Of a stretch of DNA of 64,000 nt, positions 61,840 through 64,000 are shown piece by piece. The stretch covers positions 3,100,001 to 3,164,000 of the forward strand of contig NZ_CP034951.1 of the NCBI RefSeq assembly GCF_004022485.1. The letters are read 5' to 3'. The number at the start of each line of letters is the position of its first letter. The first letter of the stretch is position 1. The notes under the pieces were generated by a model. The model saw only the letters and a program-made list of their open reading frames with translations, searched no databases and was not told the DNA's origin. Position numbers and translations under genes: made by a program. The DNA is from Aequorivita sp. H23M31 (GTDB lineage: Bacteria; Bacteroidota; Bacteroidia; Flavobacteriales; Flavobacteriaceae).

Positions 61840-63339
61840 TTATTTCCCGTATAAAGCTTTTCCCGCAGCCTCATAATGGTCACCTTTTGTCCAAAATGGA
61901 GTTTCGGGATTGTTGCCAATTAATCTTCCTGCCAGCACGTAACTTTGGAAAAACTTCAATAAATAGTCATAATCTAAGGTATTTGCCTCATCACCAGCTT
62001 GATGGTAATATTTTGTGACATCTCCATCAAAAGATCGAAACCCTAAAGAGAAAGTAGGCGCTGGGATTCCGCTATATGCGAACCATACATTATCACTTCT
62101 ATCAAATAGATTTTGTTCGGGTGCGGCATCCTCAATTGCCGTTAGCCCAAAGGATGTTGCGGCTTTTTTTATGTCTTCCTCCGCCGTAGTTCTGCTAAGT
62201 CCAATTACAGAAATTACGGATGTATCATTGTAGCCAGCATTATCGCTATTAAAACAATAAACCATTTGGTTCAGTGGCAATACGGGATTGAGGACATAAT
62301 ATTGGCTGCCAAGCAGTCCTTTTTCCTCTCCTGTGAAGAGAATGAAGAGAGCGGAACGTTTTGTGGGATACTTTGCCATGTTTTCTGCCATACTCAAAAC
62401 AGTAGTCGTTCCCACGGCATTATCACGCGCGCCGTTGTATATTGAATCTCCAGTTGAATCCGGTTTTCCGATACCGATATGATCATAATGCGCGGAATAA
62501 ATTATGAATTCATTTTTCAAAATAGGATCGCTGCCTTCAACCATTCCAATTATGTTTTGGGAAATAATATCGAATTTTTCAGGAGCGCCCAAAATGAGAT
62601 TCGCTTTTATTTTTTTCTTGGACCCAAGAGATTTTGCATAACTATTATTTTCATCCTTGATCCAAACGTAACTAAATTCATGGGAAGTTTTTTTTTCTAA
62701 AGATTTATCCGAAATTTCTAACTTTTCACTGTTAAGTGCCTCATCAATATAGCCCCAGATAATGTCATTTGTGTTGACAAATTCCACTATTGCAACGGCT
62801 CCGTTAGCTTTTGCCAATTCCGCTTTTTGAGCTACCAGGTTATAGGCTTCTTCTGGATTGGATATGTTGGGTCCTCCAGATTTTATGAGTACAATTTTTT
62901 TACCTACATCCTTGCCCTGGTAATCACTTTCTAAGCCATAGCCCAAAAATATTGCATCTCCTGAATAGTTTATCTCTTTATTTTGAATAGGAACTTTAAA
63001 CTGAGTTTCTTTCCCATCTATTGTCAAAATAAAATTTTTGGAGGGCACAGTCTTCTGAAGTTTGATTTCTTGAAAGTAATTCTCCGTATTTGAATTGTTA
63101 AGATTTTGTTTTACAGGTTTTACTCCATAACTCCGTAATGAATTGGCTAAATAAGAAGCAGCAATTTTGTTCTCATCGGATCCCGTATCCCGGCCTTTTA
63201 GTAAATCATCAGCCAAAAAATAAATGTGGCCTTTTATTTTTTCCTTTGTAATTGTTGAAGAAGCTTTTTCTTTTTCTGATTGGGCATATACAAAGGGAAA
63301 GACTAAAAGGAATAAAAGCGAAAAAAAGGACGTTTTCAT
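61840..63339 (-). CDS. M28-family metallopeptidase with PA domain
   Basis: 499 residues with signal peptide (SFFSLLFLLVFPFVYAQS). An M28 peptidase fold is split by a PA insertion (about 110-250, KKIVLIKSGGPNISNPEEAY). Zinc ligands: His/Asp in YSAHYDHIGIGKPDSTG and NGARDNAVGTTTVLSMAENM, Glu-Glu in LFTGEEKGLLGSQYYV, Asp in CFNSDNAGYND, His near VTKYYHQAGDEANTLD. Likely a periplasmic aminopeptidase or related exopeptidase. Converges with argS; a weak AT-rich hairpin (AATAATTC/GAATTATT) overlaps both gene ends. Confidence 0.93.
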   Translation of the reverse strand: MKTSFFSLLFLLVFPFVYAQSEKEKASSTITKEKIKGHIYFLADDLLKGRDTGSDENKIAASYLANSLRSYGVKPVKQNLNNSNTENYFQEIKLQKTVPSKNFILTIDGKETQFKVPIQNKEINYSGDAIFLGYGLESDYQGKDVGKKIVLIKSGGPNISNPEEAYNLVAQKAELAKANGAVAIVEFVNTNDIIWGYIDEALNSEKLEISDKSLEKKTSHEFSYVWIKDENNSYAKSLGSKKKIKANLILGAPEKFDIISQNIIGMVEGSDPILKNEFIIYSAHYDHIGIGKPDSTGDSIYNGARDNAVGTTTVLSMAENMAKYPTKRSALFILFTGEEKGLLGSQYYVLNPVLPLNQMVYCFNSDNAGYNDTSVISVIGLSRTTAEEDIKKAATSFGLTAIEDAAPEQNLFDRSDNVWFAYSGIPAPTFSLGFRSFDGDVTKYYHQAGDEANTLDYDYLLKFFQSYVLAGRLIGNNPETPFWTKGDHYEAAGKALYGK

Positions 63340-63564
63340 AATGGACCGTTAGGAATAAAAAAAAATATTTAATAAATCGTGAAGTGCTTAATAAGGTTCT
63401 AAGATATCTTGTTTTTGAAAAAGATAGCTGGCTAATAGCTAAACAATCCTTTTCTCAAATTAAAACCTTCTAATTACGCTTGATTGCGATTTCAGAATTC
63501 AAAATTCAGAATTGAAAAATCTCATATAAAGAACTATAATTTCCTAATCCCTAATCCCTAATCC

Positions 63565-64000
63565 CTATTTTAAATTCTCTTTATCCAAGTGGTAAATCTC
63601 CATAATTCCTTCCAACACCTTTTCGAAATCGATTTTCAAGTCAATCAATTTTCCAGTAGCCATATCCATTACCCAGCCGTGAACAGCAAGTTTTCCTTGA
63701 CGGACTGCAATTTGTACATCGGCTGTTTTAATTACGTTTACACACTGTTCCTGTACATTGAGTTCTACCAGTCTTCTGTATTTTTGCTCCTCGTCTGCAA
63801 TATCCTTAAGTTCGTCGCGATGCAGGCGGTAAACATCTCTTATATTTCTCAACCAAGGGTTCAAAATTCCCAGATCCTTGGATTGCATGGCCGCCTTAAC
63901 ACCACCGCAACCATAATGTCCGCAGATGACAATATTTTTTACTTCCAAAATACTTACAGCATAGTCTATGACACTCATTGCGCTTAGATCGAGATTGGAA
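63565..64000 (-). CDS. beta-carbonic anhydrase, C-terminal part (5' end outside window)
   Basis: The frame stays open to the right edge (SNLDLSA before the first visible Met at 63978), so about 145 C-terminal residues of a roughly 210-residue enzyme are seen. VKNIVICGHYGCGGVKAAMQ contains the His and Cys zinc ligands of the beta class; the other Cys/Asp lie outside. AVHGWVMDMATGKLIDLKID is the conserved C-terminal strand. Interconverts CO2 and bicarbonate. Confidence 0.93.
   Translation of the reverse strand, partial: SNLDLSAMSVIDYAVSILEVKNIVICGHYGCGGVKAAMQSKDLGILNPWLRNIRDVYRLHRDELKDIADEEQKYRRLVELNVQEQCVNVIKTADVQIAVRQGKLAVHGWVMDMATGKLIDLKIDFEKVLEGIMEIYHLDKENLK

Overview
The window looks like the chromosome of a Flavobacteriaceae-type Bacteroidota. 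The signs are AT-rich intergenic DNA, TAnnTTTG-like promoter boxes, little Shine-Dalgarno signal, a mevalonate-pathway HMG-CoA reductase and GHMP kinase, a CtlX-type hydrolase, DUF3667, DUF4256 and THX genes, and families of flavobacterial intergenic repeats. I cannot name the genus. No rRNA, tRNA or CRISPR array was recognised.

Layout. 1-3 kb: a Ku/LigD end-joining pair; Ku is cut by the left edge. 3.2-3.8 kb: a decayed secreted-protein gene. 4-11 kb: a LuxR-type regulator, then a tightly coupled operon of five poorly known proteins (several with a phasin-like helical head and an Ig-like C-terminal domain), a polyprenyl synthetase and a geranylgeranyl-reductase-like flavoprotein. 11-17.5 kb: a REP/RAYT locus. 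A REP-associated tyrosine transposase at 14770-15372 is surrounded by about 3.5 kb of palindromic repeat arrays of two kinds, one resembling its left flank and one its right flank. AraC, OmpA-like and DUF4256 genes sit among them. 18-29.3 kb: yebC and a defence island made of a four-gene Wadjet (JetABCD) system and a convergent Nudix/PLD-helicase pair. 29.5-33.5 kb: a Fpg/Nei glycosylase, a DUF3667 protein, and an ECF sigma operon bracketed by two copies of an intergenic repeat.

34-41 kb: an FbpABC-type iron(III) transporter whose permease and ATPase genes are separated by about 2.8 kb of 8-bp-periodic repeats with a four-helix-bundle (S23/TIGR02436-like) gene embedded. 41-48 kb: DUF1206, a frameshifted DUF302 gene, a pentapeptide-repeat protein, an IS200-like transposase remnant, an M1 peptidase and an MscS channel. 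47.5-64 kb: mostly housekeeping genes: amino-acid permease, methyltransferase, GHMP kinase, HMG-CoA reductase, ribosomal protein THX with a small upstream partner, PabA/TrpG, two rhodaneses, DinB, CtlX, an SDR/DUF2867 protein, ArgS (with a palindromic element read in frame), an M28 peptidase and a beta-carbonic anhydrase cut by the right edge.

The items most worth following are the phasin/Ig/isoprenoid operon (5.1-11.0 kb), the REP/RAYT locus with separately amplified left-type and right-type hairpin units, and the four-helix-bundle gene inside a self-complementary 8-bp repeat array that also supplies the stop codon of the neighbouring permease gene.
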